A DNA stretch of 64,000 nt from Macrocystis pyrifera (taxonomy: Eukaryota > Sar > Phaeophyceae > Laminariales > Laminariaceae), in NCBI GenBank assembly GCA_031763025.1, contig JASSKH010000006.1, forward strand, positions 2,274,958 to 2,338,957. The letters run 5' to 3'. Below, piece after piece: positions 12,059 through 23,966 of this stretch. Position 1 is the stretch's first letter. Every line of letters starts with the position of its first letter. The notes under the pieces are model-generated. The model saw only the letters and a list, made by a program, of their open reading frames with translations. It searched no databases and had not been told where the DNA came from. Position numbers and translations under genes: made by a program.

Positions 12059-12700
12059 ATGAGAGGAGTGTGGGGAGCTACTACACTCACGCATACCGAA
12101 ACTCAAGGAGTCCGGGTTCTGCTAACCGAGGCGAAAGCCGCCACCCCTCGCGAGGGGACGGAGTCAACTCTCATTCACCCCGCACTAAACCTCCCACGGC
12201 ATGCAGCCGCAAGACCCACTTGGTGTCCGCTCGCGGTCCCGCTTGGGATCGTGGTGCGAACCGATCATGTCCTACCGAAGGTTCCTCTGAGCGACGGACT
12301 CAGCCACGGCCTCCTCGCTGCACGTGCCGTCGAAACCTTCGCTCAAAGCTAGGATTTATTATTGATGTTAACGCTGTGGTTACTCTCCGCGTCTATAGGC
12401 GTGTAAGTCTAGAAAGCAACAAGTGGAACCAAGAGCGATCTCGCCCCCCTGTGAATCAACCCGAGAGGGCTTGGTGCCAAAAACAAGGGGCAGATATATG
12501 ATGCGATACACGGGCTGCAAGATAAACCCATCGAACTGAACTCCGTCGAACGCATGTGAGGTGTGCGTGAGACTACTACACTCGTGCGTACCGAATCTCT
12601 TAGAGCTCGGCTCTGCTGAACGACTCCTGCCGCGCAGCCCTATCTCGAGGGAGGTGGACTCAGCCCTCGTTCACTCGTGTCACACCTCTCACAGCACCGC
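12059..12700. repeat. Diverged ~500-bp-spaced duplication
   Basis: A block at about 12,059-12,190 (ctactacactcacgcatacc...) recurs diverged at 12,556-12,690 (ctactacactcgtgcgtacc...). No gene is recognised between them. Confidence 0.55.
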
Positions 12701-12973
12701 CGACGGATTCGAAGCTGGTAATCGCCTCTGCGGTGGTCATCCTCCGTCGGCACTGTGGTATCATATCTTCCATAAAAATTCGGGAGCCACGGCGCCGAGC
12801 GACACGCGGACGGGGAGCAAGCCCGCCGCATGCCAGAGGCAGCCGTGGCCGTTTTCCCGCTCTACCATGTCTGGTTCATGAGTGGAGTGTTCGGCTATTA
12901 GTAGCATCGCTACTTGTCCGCAAGACGGCGCTGTGGTGTATTGAGAGATACCAGGTACTAATCTACCCAGTAA

Positions 12974-13384
12974 GGAACCAAAGGAAAGGAACGGAAAGTC
13001 CCCAAGAACCCCCTCACACACCTCAGGAGAAACATCGACCAGCAGGAGCTACATCAAATAGCAGGTGCAACATCTATTGGAAAGCCTGAACGAAGGGATA
13101 CCTTTTGGAGTTCCAAGGTTGATTGCAGGCACAGACTACGCTACCGAATTGGAGACCATGTCACAGAGTCGAGCGTTGCGCGTATCATGCATGATGGTAT
13201 AGTATCGCCGGGGCTCTCCGGCCGATATAGCTTATGCCCCTCAAAGGACTCACATCCTAAAACATCATATATTATTTTGTTCCCAGAACAAATAGGGCCA
13301 GAAGGGCGTCTGGCACTCATCCAAACGCTCAAGCTACAACCTGTATTCCCGTTGTTCTACGCAGCCTGCAGAACGTACACCTGA
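12974..13384 (+). CDS. Unrecognised 137-codon open frame (possible exon)
   Basis: The frame is open from just after an in-frame TAA at 12,971 to a TGA at 13,382. The first ATG is only at 13,187, so it would be an internal or 3' exon. Its protein is mixed and globular-looking, not low complexity: charged N-part (LTHLRRNIDQQELHQIAG), then RYRIGDHVTESSVARIMHDG and SYIILFPEQIGPEGRLALIQ. I do not recognise the family. Possible acceptor AGs lie just upstream (cccag at 12,970, taag at 12,974). It could be the tail of a host gene or of another mobile element. Confidence 0.35.
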   Translation, partial: GTKGKERKVPKNPLTHLRRNIDQQELHQIAGATSIGKPERRDTFWSSKVDCRHRLRYRIGDHVTESSVARIMHDGIVSPGLSGRYSLCPSKDSHPKTSYIILFPEQIGPEGRLALIQTLKLQPVFPLFYAACRTYT

Positions 13385-14470
13385 GCCATCTCCGAGTTGT
13401 CTCAGTCGGTGCTCTTCTGGTGTAGGGGAACATTGCCGGCAACGGAACGAGCTATAAGAAGCTAAAGGGGCGGACAAGAGTTGTGACCGTCTACTCACAA
13501 CCCCGAAGTCCCCGGGTTCAAGTCGCATTATGCCCTTTGCCTATATGCCGTGTCCACTTCTGGAAACCCCTCGGATCCTTGGATTACCACTGTAACATAC
13601 ACGTCTCGTATGCGCGATTAATTTACAGTTCGCACTGTGGTGTGGTGGTGATGACATTGCCCTGCTTTTCGCTATTTTTTACCAATAGGTGCCCTTTCCT
13701 TTTCTCTCCACACTGCTGCTGTCTTTGTTTCGTATCATACATATGTTTTCATTCTTCGTCGATTGGACCGTGTTGCTACTTGGTATCTGTTATAGTCAGC
13801 TGCCCCTAAACGTTCCGCCTAGCCCCCCTAACCCCTTCAAACATAGGCAGTTATACAGGTCACAACCCTGTACTCTTTGCATCTGTGCATGGTGTGTTTC
13901 GTGCGCCTCCCACGTACGGGCCGTCGCGTGCTCTGAGGGGGTCGTGAGAGAGGACAATGCATCATGGCGTTTTGAGCGGCGATCGAAGCTTCCTAAGAGT
14001 TTATTTACTCTTTCACTTTAGGTTTTCCGTCGCGAGTAGATGCCAAAACCACTACATTTTATTGATCCCGAATATCGCGATTTCTTGACCTCGATTATCG
14101 CGATTCATTGACCCTGACTCTTGCGATTGTTGACCCCGATCCCTGAACACGGTTCTTGATCTCGAACGTACAGTCCTGGCGAAGTTTGATTTGTACGGCG
14201 ACAGTAGGTTGCATTGTTGCGTCGGGGAATTGGGTTGAGTACGTTGCTGACTGAATGGATGAATGTATCAACAGCAGTCGCATGTGCTGCAGTAGCAGTG
14301 CATCTGAATGCCCACGCCAGCGCTAGGAGCAGCTCCGATGTCGCACGTGGAACCCTAACGCAAGCTTATATTCCCGGTCAGGGCAGGTAGTATCATATAC
14401 AGTATACGCCCACGAATAAGAAAGAGTCTAATGAGAACAAAATACTCACTTTTTGGCGAACCCTAAGAAA
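13385..14470. other. No recognisable gene
   Basis: Pyrimidine-rich stretches around 13,640-13,800, and four gcgatt/gaccccgat words near 14,050-14,150 that form a small degenerate repeat. Nothing else seen. Confidence 0.4.
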
Positions 14471-14479
14471 TTTAGACAA

Positions 14480-15345
14480 AGAAAAATGTGCTTGGCGGGG
14501 AGCGCAAGCCCCGCGGCAAGCCCCGCGGCCGGGCCCACGGAAACACTTACGGCAAGTACTGAGGCAAGTTCCGCGCAAAGGCCCCGCGCGGAAAGTCCCG
14601 GGGCAAGGCCCACGGAAAAACCTTTGGCGTGTTCCGCGGCAAGGTCCCACGGCAACACCCGCGGCAAGTGCCGCAGAAACACCTGCGGCAAGTCCCGCAG
14701 AAAGTGCCGATGGGAACAGGGTGCCAGGTTCCCCCCCGGCGGCTGCTGCCGCGGGCTGAGTATGTTTCTGCACCTTGTGGGTGGGGGCAGGATGCCTGAG
14801 TGGGAGCAGGATACCAAATGGGATGGGGTCACTTTAGGGGTGAGCTACCAAATCAGAACAGGGTGCCCGATGGGGTCTCGCCGCGGGTCTTGCCGTGGGT
14901 TTTGTCGTGGGCCGGCGGAATAGCCGCGGATGCTGCCGCGTGTCTTGTCGTGGGCCTTGCCGCAGGACTTCCCGTTGTACTGACCGCGGGCCTTGCCGCG
15001 GATCTTGTCATATCAACGCCGCGGCGGGTCTTGCCATGATCTTGTCACGGGTCTTGTCGTGTATCTTACCACGGGTCTTTCCGCGGATCTTGCCGTGTGG
15101 GTCTTGTCGTGGATCATGCCGCGGGTTCTGTCGTGGGTCTTGCCGCGGGTCTTATCGTATGTCTTGTTGTGTGTTTTGCCGTGGGGTTTGCCGTGGAAAT
15201 TGCCGCGGAGCTTGCCGTGGGATGCCATGGCAAGTTCCACGGCAAATCCGCGGGCACAACCGTAACTCATCCCGCGGCAGATGGTGACCAGTGGGCCTTT
15301 TGTCGCAACATGCCGCGGGCACTGCCGTGAAGAAGTCAAATAGAA
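14480..15345. repeat. GCCGCGG-rich palindromic array
   Basis: Hundreds of bases built from gccgcggg, cttgccgcggg and cttgtcgtggg words (unit about 10-21 bp). In the first part (14,510-14,700) the opposite-strand form ccgcggcaagtc dominates, and in the second part (14,900-15,230) the forward form does, so the array is a large imperfect inverted repeat. Open frames across it are by-products. Confidence 0.75.
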
Positions 15346-15419
15346 TGCATCCACGGGTCTCCTTCAAAATGTTTTTGGTCTGGTCGCGGTGTTTGCTGTT
15401 GTTGCTGCTGTGAATACAG

Positions 15420-16070
15420 TACGGTATCCTCCGGACTCCGCACGGCATCCCACGGTATCCTACGGACTCATCATTTCTGTTTGGCTGCTGTTTACCACTA
15501 ATAGTACGTGGATAGGATAAAACACAGAAGGTCTCGTCGAAACAGAGCTTTTTAGGTAACCTTTGTATAAATAGCTATTTTTGCAGTTGCTGCTGCTGCT
15601 GCTGCCAATCTTGTGCACTAACTACAATATAAAAAACCGTATTAACGCTTTCACGGTATCCTACCGACTTCCGACGGTATTGCACGGTACCCCGCGGTGT
15701 ACCGGGTATACTGTACACCACCGAATTATCACAACACCCCACGGGTACTGTGATAATTTCCACGGAATCCCCCGGTATCCCACCGAATTCCTGTGGTAAC
15801 CCAAGGTATCCACCTGTATCTCGATGTATCCCACGGTGTCCCACCGACTTCGCACCGTTTCCTACCGCAACCCAAAGACTTACCGCGATATCCCATGGGG
15901 TTCACGGTTTCGCGGTATCCCATCGACTTGCCATGCTATCGCACAGCCTTACCACGGCATCCAACAGTGTACCTATGGTATCTCACCGGCTTCCCACGGT
16001 ATCCCACCGAAGTGCTATGTGGTATCCCAAGGCATCCCCCCGTCGCATATACAGCATGTATCTATCCATA
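15420..16070. repeat. CACGGTATCCCACCG-type array
   Basis: Variants of acggtatcc, ccaccgactt and cacggt recur every 10-20 bp in a pattern like the GCCGCGG and CCATGG arrays. A short TGC run (15,586-15,605) lies inside. All open frames here are composition-driven. Confidence 0.75.
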
Positions 16071-16204
16071 GCGTAATATATCCTTAAGCAGACATTGAGA
16101 CATTGAACCGTGTAGCAAACCCCACAAGATGTCAAGAACCTCTCAATTCGGTACGCCTTCTATTAACAGTGCTACAACAGGGTTCTACACTATATGACTT
16201 TCGC

Positions 16205-16440
16205 GTGGCACGGCCATGGTACCACCCATGGCATACCATGGCATCCCCACGGCATTCCACGGCGTGGTATAGGATTCCATGGCAAGCCGTGGCAGGCCAT
16301 GGGCCATGGCAACCCCCGCGGCACACGCCACGGCACTCCATTGTAACCTTACGGCATGTCATGGCAACCCCCACGGCACCCCAGTGTCCACGGCACCTAG
16401 TGTAGGGTAAAGGTTCCATGGTATGCCTCCATGGTATGCC
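16205..16440 (-). repeat. CCATGG-rich dispersed repeat, copy 2
   Basis: Inverted relative to 3,680-3,865, with matching ends (gggttctaca here, gtagaaccctg there) and matching inner words in the same order. Confidence 0.75.
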
Positions 16441-18537
16441 ATGGAGTTCGTGCAAGGTTCCTTCTTATGACCTTAGGTCCCACCTCCCCTCCCAGCACCG
16501 TCACTATCCCTCTACACATGAAGCTAAGCACGGAGTCGGGAATACCAACATACATATAGCTCCTCATGCAGTCGACGACCTTCGTACCATTCTTCCCCAT
16601 TCTCCTCTTCGCGTCTAATATTCATTTACGTATTGCTATCAAATTGGTGCTGCCGTAGGGGTAATAAAACCTTATGGCACCGTATCACAGCAGTACCTTG
16701 TTGGGGTAGTGGTCGTACCTGCCGTCCTGATCGTCCGCGGAAGAAGTTATAAGACTGAGGGGCTGCTGTCCTTATCGTCCGCGGAATAAGCACTGAGGGG
16801 CTCCACTACAACGCTAGTTACAGGTGCCAACTTCCCCAGGCCAAAGTGCCCGAGATATTTGCTCGGGGTGGCTAATACCTAGTCAACCTGCACCTCCATA
16901 TCACCAATGTGTAAGTGTAGGTACTCCAACAATCATCGTTCTTCCTCATCGGTCTCGGGTCCATCAGCAACAACAGCGTCGAGTATGTTGTGAGAGTGTC
17001 CACCTGCCAGGTCTCCATCTAGTGCGGATCTTCCACCTCTACCACCAACGCTGTGAGTCTTCCGTGCACTGGCGATACTGACTACTAGTGCGATGAATGG
17101 TTACCCTCGGTGGAGTTAGTGACATGCTACCAGTTACGTCGGAGGCGTCCTTCTTGGTCGACCTGCGGATCTAAGTAGTAATTGTATATAGGGCGATCTT
17201 GTTGTTGCACGGCAATAGAACCTGCACTACCTTCCTCACGCCCGAGTTGGTGAAGTTAGACATGTAGGTGGAGCAGTCACTACCATAATAGAAATATTCT
17301 ATAAGGTGTCCCTGCTGATGGTCATCGTCAACTCCCCACTTGCAATCGTGGAGGGGGAACTGTACATCGCTATCTCTGTCACGACCCCTTTATTGCCCTC
17401 CGGAGTGTTCTCGTCGCCGTTCTTGCCGGTATTCGGCCTTCGACTAGGGATCTCTGTCGGTGTCCTTTCTCAGAAAAGACCTGCGCCTTCTTGGTGTCGC
17501 GGAGTACTCTGTCGAAGAGGGCCGGGCTGTGTGTTGGCGAGCCTGCTCTCTCCAGTCTGACATTGACTCGAAAATTAAATTGCGAGGCAATAAGTTTACA
17601 GTTGGACATGAGTTAGACTATTACACTCGTGCCTTTGTCGTTCGTTTGTCACGAGCCTTGTTGAAGTTAGCGCGGGTGTTCCAAGGTTCGCTGAAAGACC
17701 GCCAGCCTCGCTGCTAAACTTTCGTGGCTTCTAGCTTTACAACAATAAATTCGGGACATTGTAACTATACTACAACGACCACTTTAATTCTATTGGGGCA
17801 GATTTGACGTTTTCCTCTAATCGATAGTGCCACGGCTCTGAACTTCGGACTCCTAAAAACAAAAGAAAGCACAGTGGTTTTAATAAAAAAAAAAAAACGC
17901 AGTATTCAACAAACTAAAAACACAAGTATATTTAGCGCGGACGTTTTCTATGTTTTTGTGAGTGGTTCGTGCAGCAAAATATGTCCATGTTTGATTACAC
18001 AGCATAAATAAATCACAAGCCTTATCGAAGGTAGTCTCTGACTCGAGCCCCGTGGTTGACGAAGTTGATTTGCTTAATCTTTGAGCCTCCTGCTTTGTCA
18101 TCAAGACGTTGGATGCGACCATGGGGTCGACTGCTAAATTCAGAGCTTTTTTCACTATTTTAGTAAATAAATCAATTTTTTTTTCTTCGCTCCTTTACCT
18201 CCAGTCTTTTCTCGAAACAAGAATCACGCTTCGACATTTTTCGAACTTTGACCCTTCGTAGGCTTTCAGTTTTACCCACCGTTGCCATCAAAGATTCATT
18301 TTGCGTACGACATCTTTTAGTGTTGTAGGTTAGTCGTTCTTTGTCCTTTTGAGATTAACACGACGCTCTTTAGCCCGAGCTGATGGTTTTTTTCCCGTGG
18401 TATTTTGTTTTTTTTTTTTTCGCCAAACGTGGGTTTGGTTTTCGTGGTCGACCCGATCTTTAGATCGGTATTTCTTTCTGGTTACTCGCTGGCTTTTTTG
18501 GGTTCATCGATCCACTCCACCTTGTCGTCCGAGTCTA
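16441..18537. other. No recognisable gene; left flank of element A
   Basis: Two small cgtccgcggaa/actgaggggct repeats lie at 16,730-16,805. A minus-strand open frame of 91 codons (18,155-17,880) is Thr/Ser/Lys-rich and unrecognised. The last 74 bases (18,464-18,537) are open in the plus frame that continues beyond element A. Confidence 0.35.
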
Positions 18538-18816
18538 TGGTAAGATCAAGGTTGCGGGACACTTTGTATCCCTGGACAGGTCTGCCTTTTAAGTCGGTAA
18601 TCGTTGGTACTCACGTGTGTTGCTTGCTTAGCTATAGAAGAAGAGCAGTTTTATTCCTTTCGTGCACGCGGAGACTGAGACCAAGCTCGTGCGTCTCTGG
18701 AAAACCCCTGGTTTTCCCACCTAAGATATGCCTTCCACGTACTACAAATACGTTCCCAGTGTCTGAACCTAGGTAACTACCGGGCTTTCAACCTCATACA
18801 AAGCAGTATCATAACA
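18538..18816 (-). repeat. 3' LTR of element A
   Basis: On the minus strand it begins TGTTATGATACTGC and ends ATCTTACCA, where the 5' LTR has AACA. It includes an AATAAA poly-A signal (ggaataaaactgc) and an 8-bp-stem hairpin ggaaaacc/ggttttcc. Confidence 0.95.
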
Positions 18817-19376
18817 CTAGCCCACTCTGATGAGCCGTATATGCAGAATTATAGGAAATTCATGGAAACCCCGATTCCACGAACGAGAACATGAGTCGAA
18901 GATGCGGCTCCTCAAAACCCACTCACACACCTCTGAACGGCGAGGCAACGAAGCCGGCGAAGTACGCAAAAAATAAAGGGAATACCTAGCCTTGAGGGGC
19001 AGGAAGAAATCGTAAATGAAAGCCATCGCCATGCCGCCCGCACGGGGGGGGGAGGCGCGGAAGATGCATGGAAAAGCGAAAAGTGACTACGGGAACGAAA
19101 ATAAAAATAACGCGGAATACGGCAAGAACCACCTAAACCCAGTCCACAACTCTGAAAGCGCGTCCTGGGCCGCAATTGAGCGGCCGATTGCCCAGACCAG
19201 TCCCGACACTGAGCGGGGGGGGTAGGCAGGACAAAATACGCAAAAACACATCCCCAACCCAGCCCAAGAAAAAAGAAAACATACCAGAAACATATCGAGC
19301 AGACAAAAATCATCCCCCAAAGTCCAGGAAGACGACAGTAAATAAATAAATATCGAGTGCAGTCAAGAAGCGAAAA
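18817..19376 (-). other. 3' non-coding region of element A
   Basis: Lies between the last coding block and the 3' LTR. It matches 6,460-6,973. No long purine tract adjoins the LTR; only agagtggg comes close. Confidence 0.6.
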
Positions 19377-19690
19377 TCAGCTATCCACGGCGGCACCTCG
19401 AGATTCATCTACGTTACGCTGGAACCCCCGTGCAAACGCGCTAGCCAAGTTATTTTGCAGACACCAAGAACCTCGTACAGCTCTCGTCGAAGTCGTGTAG
19501 CGCGCCGGAGAAAGAGGAAGCTTGATTGGTCCCGGGTCGTCCAAACATTGAACCAAATACACTCCATCCGTTGGTGTAGTTGCGCTGATTTTCCCGAGCC
19601 ACAACAGACCGTCGTCGCCCTTGTACCAAAGTGGGCCCCGTTGGGAAGTACAGTGTTTCTGTATCGGCGGAGTCAATCGGCGTGCGATAC
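19377..19690 (-). pseudogene. C-terminal Tudor/chromo-like domain of element A
   Basis: After the chromodomain an in-frame TGA (19,673) and a frame change lead to a block WYKGDDGLLWLGKIS...GVYLVQCLDDPGPIKL, with the aromatic and Gly spacing of a small beta-barrel chromatin reader. A similar tail ends the unrelated pol relic at 7.8 kb. It probably helps target integration; this is inferred from position and shape. Confidence 0.6.
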
Positions 19691-20710
19691 GCAGCCATAG
19701 CCAGGTGCCAGAAGCCGCTCGCCGTTGCTCCGAGAAAGCTCCCGTTGTGCCGCGCCAATTCTCATTCGGCGGTACACGCGGTTGGTTTGGCGGTGTTGGT
19801 TCGGGGTGCCGGCCCAGTAGCGCAAAATCGCGTGGCGAGAAAGCTGAAGGTCCATTTCCCGTTCCCAGGATGGCCAGGATAGTCCTGTCCAGTGCGTCTT
19901 GTACATCACCGCGATGACGCCACCTCGACCTCTAACCGATTGGTGTCCAGGAATCTTTTCCACCTCGAGTCGTTCAAGAGGGGTCGAAACGTCGTCCTCG
20001 GTGACGTGGTACGGAAGGGATTTCTTGGAGAAATTGTAGAGCACGTATTGCGTCAACCCCGCCGGCAAGTACTTCGGCATGTCGCCACGGTCGTGGGGGT
20101 TGGTACAGGGCTTGCAGCGTTGAACAGATACCCGCCGGCGAGCCTCAGCGCCGGCCATATCGGAAGAAAGATCCAAATACAGGAGCTTTGCTCCGAGAGG
20201 AGATCCATCCGGGGTGTCTGCTGAGGAGCAGGGGCCAACTGCGAAAACTTTGTAGGGGCCCGTCCAGTTGAGTGAGAGTTTGGCCTTGAGGACCTTGGCG
20301 TCCGTGTGTGATTTCGCGCCCTGGCGGATGGTGGCCGCCGTATTGTACACCCACACCCAACCACCAACGTCAAATTTGGGGACCGGGTGCAGAGCGTCGG
20401 AGAGGGTGGAGTTGCGGCGATTCACGCGAGCGACCGTGAGGGCGTGGTGTTCTCGAACGATATCGTACGCGCGCTGCTGGCGGTCCGTCGCCAAGTCGCA
20501 GTAGGCGAGGTGGTCGCGGGCCAAGCTCTGGTGGCCGGCGACTCCAGCACGCTCGGAAATCGTGAGAAGGAGGCGTGGGAGCCGATCCATACGTACCTCG
20601 TTGGGAGCCAGACCCGTGGCGGCATTGACGGAATTGTTGTACGCAACTTCGACGTGAGGGAGCTGTTCATCCCAGTTGTTTTGGAGCTCGTTGACGACCA
20701 TTGCCAACAT
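19673..20710 (-). pseudogene. Integrase C-terminal region and chromodomain
   Basis: 345 codons. Residues 10-60 are the helix after the core (HVEVAYNNSVNAATGLAP), a signature of gypsy integrases. Residues about 110-200 are the GPY/F-type module (WTGPYKVFAVGP at 149-160). Residues about 249-292 are a chromodomain with the aromatic cage pattern (YKTHWTGLSWPSWEREMDL). Chromodomains of chromoviruses bind methylated histone tails and steer integration into heterochromatin. The block is in the same frame as the core upstream but separated by a TAG at 20,711. Confidence 0.9.
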
Positions 20711-21250
20711 CTAGGCCATCGTGTGGGTTACACGTTCCACCTCACCGTTGCCGTTTGGGTGGTAGGAGCTGGTGGCAATTTTTCGAACCCCGAGAAGCTG
20801 ATATACGGCGTGCAAAAGCTTGGAGCAAAACTGGAGGCCGTTGTCCGAGAAGATGCTGCGCGAGCACCCCCAAAGAGGGATATACCGGTTGATGAGATTG
20901 TTGGCCGTGCCCTCAGCGGTGAACTCTGCCGCTGTGACGGCGTACATGTCGGCTCGGCGGCTGAAACGATCAGTGAAAAGCAAGATGTAGGTACTACCTC
21001 GAGGCGTCACCGGGAGAGGGCCGAAATAGTCGATGCTGACGGCGCTGCCGGGCCCTTCTGGCAAGGTCAACGTGATGAAGGGCCACCGGACCGTCTGCCG
21101 CGACGTTTTCCGTGCTTGGCACTTTAAGCAGTTACGTAGCCACCACCGGGTGCAGATGCTCATGCCGATCCACCAGTAGAAACGTTCGAGCTTACGCAGG
21201 GTGCGCGCGGTTCCTAGGTGGCAGGAAGCCGTGGAATGGCAAGCCTACAT
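20711..21250 (-). pseudogene. Integrase zinc finger and DDE core
   Basis: The HHCC finger (H-x5-H within CHSTASCHLG, then NCLKC) starts just after a TAG at 21,245. The core has D45 (SIDYFG), D107 (FSDNGLQF) and E143 (GEVER), an exact D-x35-E spacing, so the catalytic triad is intact. The core cuts and joins the element cDNA to host DNA. It ends at the TAG at 20,711 in the conserved helix after the last Glu, where this family usually has a polar residue. Confidence 0.92.
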
Positions 21251-22367
21251 GACCCAGGGGCGCATGGGCAGCAGGACATAATCGCGAATAGGCTCGTCGT
21301 TCAATAAACAGGCCGTATGACCCACCGGGCGTTGCGTATCCGACGCAGGGGTGGGGGGACGGCTGTCGGACAAGTAGAACGATGCCCGCGTCGGTGGTTT
21401 GCAAGCGGTCTTTGTTGGCCAGCTCCTGAACCTCCGAAAAGGAAGGCGCTGGTGGGAAGGAAAACCCGATAAAAAGTCGTCTGGCAAAACTCCCGGTCGG
21501 CCAAGGGCTATGTAGCGCATGGCGGCGTTGCACGCGGGCTCAGTCTGTTGTTTCCGAGCCCAGTCGGCGTGCAAATAGCGCGCTGCGGAATCACCGAACT
21601 GAAACTCGGCAGCTGCGCCGAGGGCGTCCAAGTCGGTCAAGGTGACAGGAGGTGCGTCAGTTGGCGGCGGAAGTCGTAAAAGAGGAGTTCCCACGGGCTC
21701 GGCGCGGTCGCGGCCGGACGGGATGGGTACCGTCGGGACGGACGAGGCGGCAGGAGTCGGGGCCAACACGACGGGTGCGGGCGGTCGCGGCCGTGGGCTC
21801 GCGGCGGGGTGATAGCACGCCGGGCTGATAGTCTAGGGGCCCCGCCGGGCCCGAAGCCATAATCAACAGCAGGCGGCATGGTGCCAGCGGCGGCGGCTGT
21901 TCGTCGGCGCGTCCGAGTTGAGATGCGGCCTGAAGACTGCAAAACCTTCGGAGGCGCCGGTTGCCAGGAGGCGATGGGGCAGACGCGGCCGGATCAGTGA
22001 TCACATCGGAATCTTTTCCCTGTGAAGTGCTCGTCGGGGGAGGAGCGCGCTGGGCGACAATCGTCGCTGCAGCGGGGGCTTCTGGAGAGCCCTGGCCAGA
22101 GAGGGAAGACGCGGCCGGAGCAGTGCTCACGACGGAATCTTTGACCTGTGAAGTGCTCGTCGGGGGAGGAGCGCGCTGGGCGACAATCGTCGCTGCAGCG
22201 GGGGCTTCTGCAGAGCCCTGGCCTGACAGGGAAGACGCAGCCGGAGCAGTGCTCACGACGGAATCTTCGACCCCTAGAGTGCTCGTCGGGAGAGGAGCGC
22301 GCGGGTCGACAATCATCGCGGCAGCGGGGGCTTCTGCAGAGCCCCGGTCGCCCCCGGAGGGAATCAC
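21245..22367 (-). pseudogene. Pol linker between RNase H and integrase, with three 126-bp repeats
   Basis: At 21,990-22,360 a 126-bp unit (42 codons) occurs three times, with gtgctcgtcggg at 22,027, 22,153 and 22,279. In one frame it encodes Ala/Ser/Pro-rich units (EAPAAA, RAPPPTST, DSVVSTAPAASS). From 21,769 to 21,245 the main pol frame resumes with a more ordered block (LTDLDALGAAAEFQFGDSA...). The frame changes twice and has a TGA (22,364) and a TAG (21,833). Such a long spacer here is unusual for gypsy pol. Confidence 0.7.
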
Positions 22368-23966
22368 AAAAACCGAAGCGAAAGCGGCGTTGACGGGGGG
22401 TGAAAAAGCCCCAAGCCAGGACGGCGGTCGACGGTGGCGACGGAAGCAGATACACGAGCGACGAATCTCCCCGAAGGAGCAGAGAGGTCGTCAATTCTCA
22501 TACGTGGTCTGAGTGTCCCAAAATCGCGAAAATCCGAAGAGGCGAAAGGTAGCCCACTCAAGACGGCACTTTCACGGCGGGACACCAGCCCATCCAAACC
22601 GACACCAGGGGTCGGCGAAGAGAAAGTGCGAAGCCCGCAGGCTCGGATGAGGAAGATACCACCGTCCTCGACGGGGTTGAGGCAGCTAGACCCACTGCGG
22701 TCGTGTTCTGTGGCGGGCTCCTGCAAGCGGGAGAGAAAGTCAGCATTTCCGTTGGCGCTGCTCTTGCGGTACTCGAAGGTGTAGTCGAACGCGGTGGGGA
22801 ACTCGAGCCACCGCTGGACTCGCGCGTTGTGGTCCCCTACTTTGCTGATACTCTCAAGTGCTTTGTGGTCCGAAATTATTCGAATCTTCGTGCCCCACAG
22901 GTAACCTCGGAGTCGTTTGATGGCCCAGACAATGCTGCCAGCTTCCAGGTCCAACGGTGTCCTGTGCCTCTCGGAATCGAGGGTAGCGCGGCTGATATAA
23001 GAAATGGGCCGTATCGAGCCGTCCGGTTGTTCTTGTTCGAGCACGGCACCAAACCCGTGGATGCAGGCGTCGCAGTACACGTGGAAGGGGCGGGAGCCGT
23101 TGGCTACGGCATCCCAGTCAGGGAAGACCAAAATCGGTGGGACAGCGAGGATCTGGCGGACGATAGCTTCCATAGTCGGCGTGAAGACGTACTTGACCCC
23201 CTTCCGGAGAAGGGCGGTGAGAGGACGTATCCGTTTAGACAGGTCGGGCAGGAATTTGCGATAATATCCTACGCCGCCCATCAGGGCGCGGACCTGCTTG
23301 AGGTTTTTGGGCATGAGCATTTTCATCAAAGCCGAAACCTTTTCGGCACTAGGGCTTATGCCCGCGGGCGAAATTGAGTGGCCCAGAAAATCGGCGTCCG
23401 TGGCGCCGCGGCGAGCCTTCGAGGGAGAGAGCTTGAGGTTGTGTTTGCGCAGGCGTTCGAAGAGGGCTCGTATCGTCCTGACGTGGGCCGCCGGGTCAGA
23501 GTCGAAAACGATCACATCATCAAGGTAGGCCGCCACTTGTGCCAGGCCTTTAATGACTTCGTTAATCACTTTGACGAACCAGCCCGGCGAAGCACTGCTG
23601 CTTTGGGGCATGACGAGCCACTCGTAAAGGCCCGTGGGAGTGCAGAACGCCGTAAGAGGGACGGTGTCCTTGTGCGCGGTAATCTGGTGGAACGAGGAGA
23701 CCAAGTCGAAGAGGGAAAACACCCGTCCCTTCTCCAGGGAGTCGAGGACTTGGTCCACACGAGGTATAGGCAGCTGGCTGAGGTTGTTGATCTTGTTGAT
23801 TTTTTTGTAGTTCACGGTGGTCCGAACGCTTCCAGACTTCTTCGGGATGACCACCAGTGAGCTCGAGTACAGGGAAGTCGAGTGCTGGATCAGACCTGCC
23901 GCTAGGTACTGATCCAAGGTGGCCTCCACTTCCTTGGCCAGGATAGAGTTGATGCGGTGCGGTGCG
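22364..23966 (-). pseudogene. Reverse transcriptase and RNase H of element A
   Basis: 521 codons from 23,929. The RT carries FSLFDLVSSF (catalytic Asp 75), the LPIPRVDQVLDSL lead-in, the MPQ block and YLDD at 135-138. The thumb/connection follows (DFLGHSISPAG, VRALMGGVGYYRKFLPDL). RNase H has D287 (YCDACIHGFGAVL), E329 (LDLEAGSIVW) and D354 (SDHKAL), then NADFLSRL. All catalytic acids are present. The N-terminal fingers join the upstream block through a frame break at 23,954-23,967, where the word gcggt is tandemly duplicated. The last part runs into low complexity and a TGA at 22,364. Confidence 0.95.

Noticed and set aside
13395..13530. Possible tRNA (gtctcagtcggtg and gggttcaagtcgc)
   Set aside because: The boxes are about 115 nt apart and no cloverleaf can be drawn.
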